The position numbers were made by a program, and so were the translations under genes. Shown here piece after piece: positions 30,876-31,213 of a stretch of 31,213 nt of DNA. Source of the stretch: RGUW01 sp049421025 (lineage in GTDB: Bacteria; Cyanobacteriota; Cyanobacteriia; PCC-6307; Cyanobiaceae); the NCBI GenBank assembly GCA_049421025.1, contig JBMSMG010000014.1, positions 1-31,213 on the forward strand. Direction: 5' to 3'. The notes beneath the pieces are model-generated. The model was given only the letters and a program-made list of their open reading frames with translations, was not told where the DNA came from and did not search any database. Within the stretch, counting starts at the first letter, position 1; each line of letters starts with the position of its first letter.

Positions 30876-31213
30876 CTAGCCGTACAGCCCCGTGAGGCCT
30901 GCTTCGCTGGCCTCACACACCCCCCGCTCAGTGATCAAAGCTGTCACCAACCGCGCGGGCGTCACATCAAAGGCGGGGTTAAAGCCCGTTGAGCCATCGG
31001 GAGTGAGCTGCACGGTGGCCAGAGAGCCGGCAGCCGGGCCGGAATCCACGCGCCCCTGAATACAGGTCACTTCACCCGCGCTGCGAGCCTCGATCGGAAT
31101 CTCGGCCACCCCATCGGCCACGCTCCAGTCGATCGTGGACGCCGGCAGAGCCACATAAAAGGGCACGCCGTTGTCGTGGGCGGCCAGGGCCTTGAGGTAG
31201 GTGCCGATCTTGT
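30876..31213 (-). CDS. mtnA: Methylthioribose-1-phosphate isomerase, C-terminal part (partial)
   Basis: The last 112 codons of MtnA, running off the right edge. MtnA converts 5-methylthioribose-1-phosphate into methylthioribulose-1-phosphate in the salvage of 5-methylthioadenosine. The visible part has KIGTYLKALAAHDNGVPFYV leading to ALPASTIDW, IPIEARSAGEVT and the conserved NPAFDVTPARLVTALITERG, all characteristic of the MtnA C-terminus; the residue read as Met at 31166 is an internal GTG (Val). It ends at TAG 30876-30878. The upstream part and catalytic Cys/Asp are outside the window. Confidence 0.93.
   Translation of the reverse strand, partial: KIGTYLKALAAHDNGVPFYVALPASTIDWSVADGVAEIPIEARSAGEVTCIQGRVDSGPAAGSLATVQLTPDGSTGFNPAFDVTPARLVTALITERGVCEASEAGLTGLYG

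Overview
The window comes from a high-GC unicellular cyanobacterium, most likely a picocyanobacterium of the Synechococcus/Cyanobium group. The markers are psbX, ycf66, a high-light-inducible (Hli) chlorophyll-binding protein, a permuted two-piece tmRNA whose tag is ANNIVRFSRQTAPVAA, and at least five copies of the cyanobacterial HIP1 octamer GCGATCGC. Taxonomy is inferred from these markers, not from a search.

Layout. 1-1.7 kb: the 3' end of an outer-membrane beta-barrel gene, two small exported proteins and a DedA membrane protein. 1.7-2.4 kb (minus): a 54-codon gene with a double-glycine secretion leader followed by its own terminator, and the tmRNA gene. 2.4-3.7 kb: a THUMP-type RNA methyltransferase. 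3.7-4.6 kb (minus): two small envelope-associated membrane proteins. 4.7-9.3 kb: smc and a PRC-barrel protein. 9.3-11.2 kb (minus): tRNA-Leu(GAG), an LpxB-like glycosyltransferase and msrB, tightly packed. 11.4-12.7 kb: accC. 12.7-15.3 kb: yggT (minus), then psbX, ycf66 and two TolB-like lipoproteins. 15.3-17.9 kb (minus): a HIT protein, a BacA/SbmA-like ABC transporter and the Hli gene, whose start overlaps the ABC stop. 17.9-19.5 kb: a ComM-type AAA+ protein. 19.5-21.3 kb (minus): def, a small membrane protein, a DUF3747-like exported protein and rpsU. 21.4-27.5 kb: a plus-strand operon of an S9 peptidase, two GltS-type symporters and a GST/O-methyltransferase fusion. 27.5-31.2 kb: a GAF/sulfotransferase fusion, a class II aldolase, a divergent alcohol dehydrogenase and the 3' part of mtnA.

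Most of the window is core genome. The parts that deserve a second look are: the double-glycine mini-peptide beside the tmRNA; a 17-bp tandem repeat that turns the peptidase-gltS junction into a chain of three ATGA stop/start overlaps with two hexapeptide ORFs between the genes; two unusual domain fusions facing each other tail to tail; and the mtnA / class II aldolase / alcohol dehydrogenase set, which matches the enzyme activities of a DHAP-shunt type of 5-methylthioadenosine salvage. I see no insertion sequence, prophage, CRISPR array or rRNA gene.
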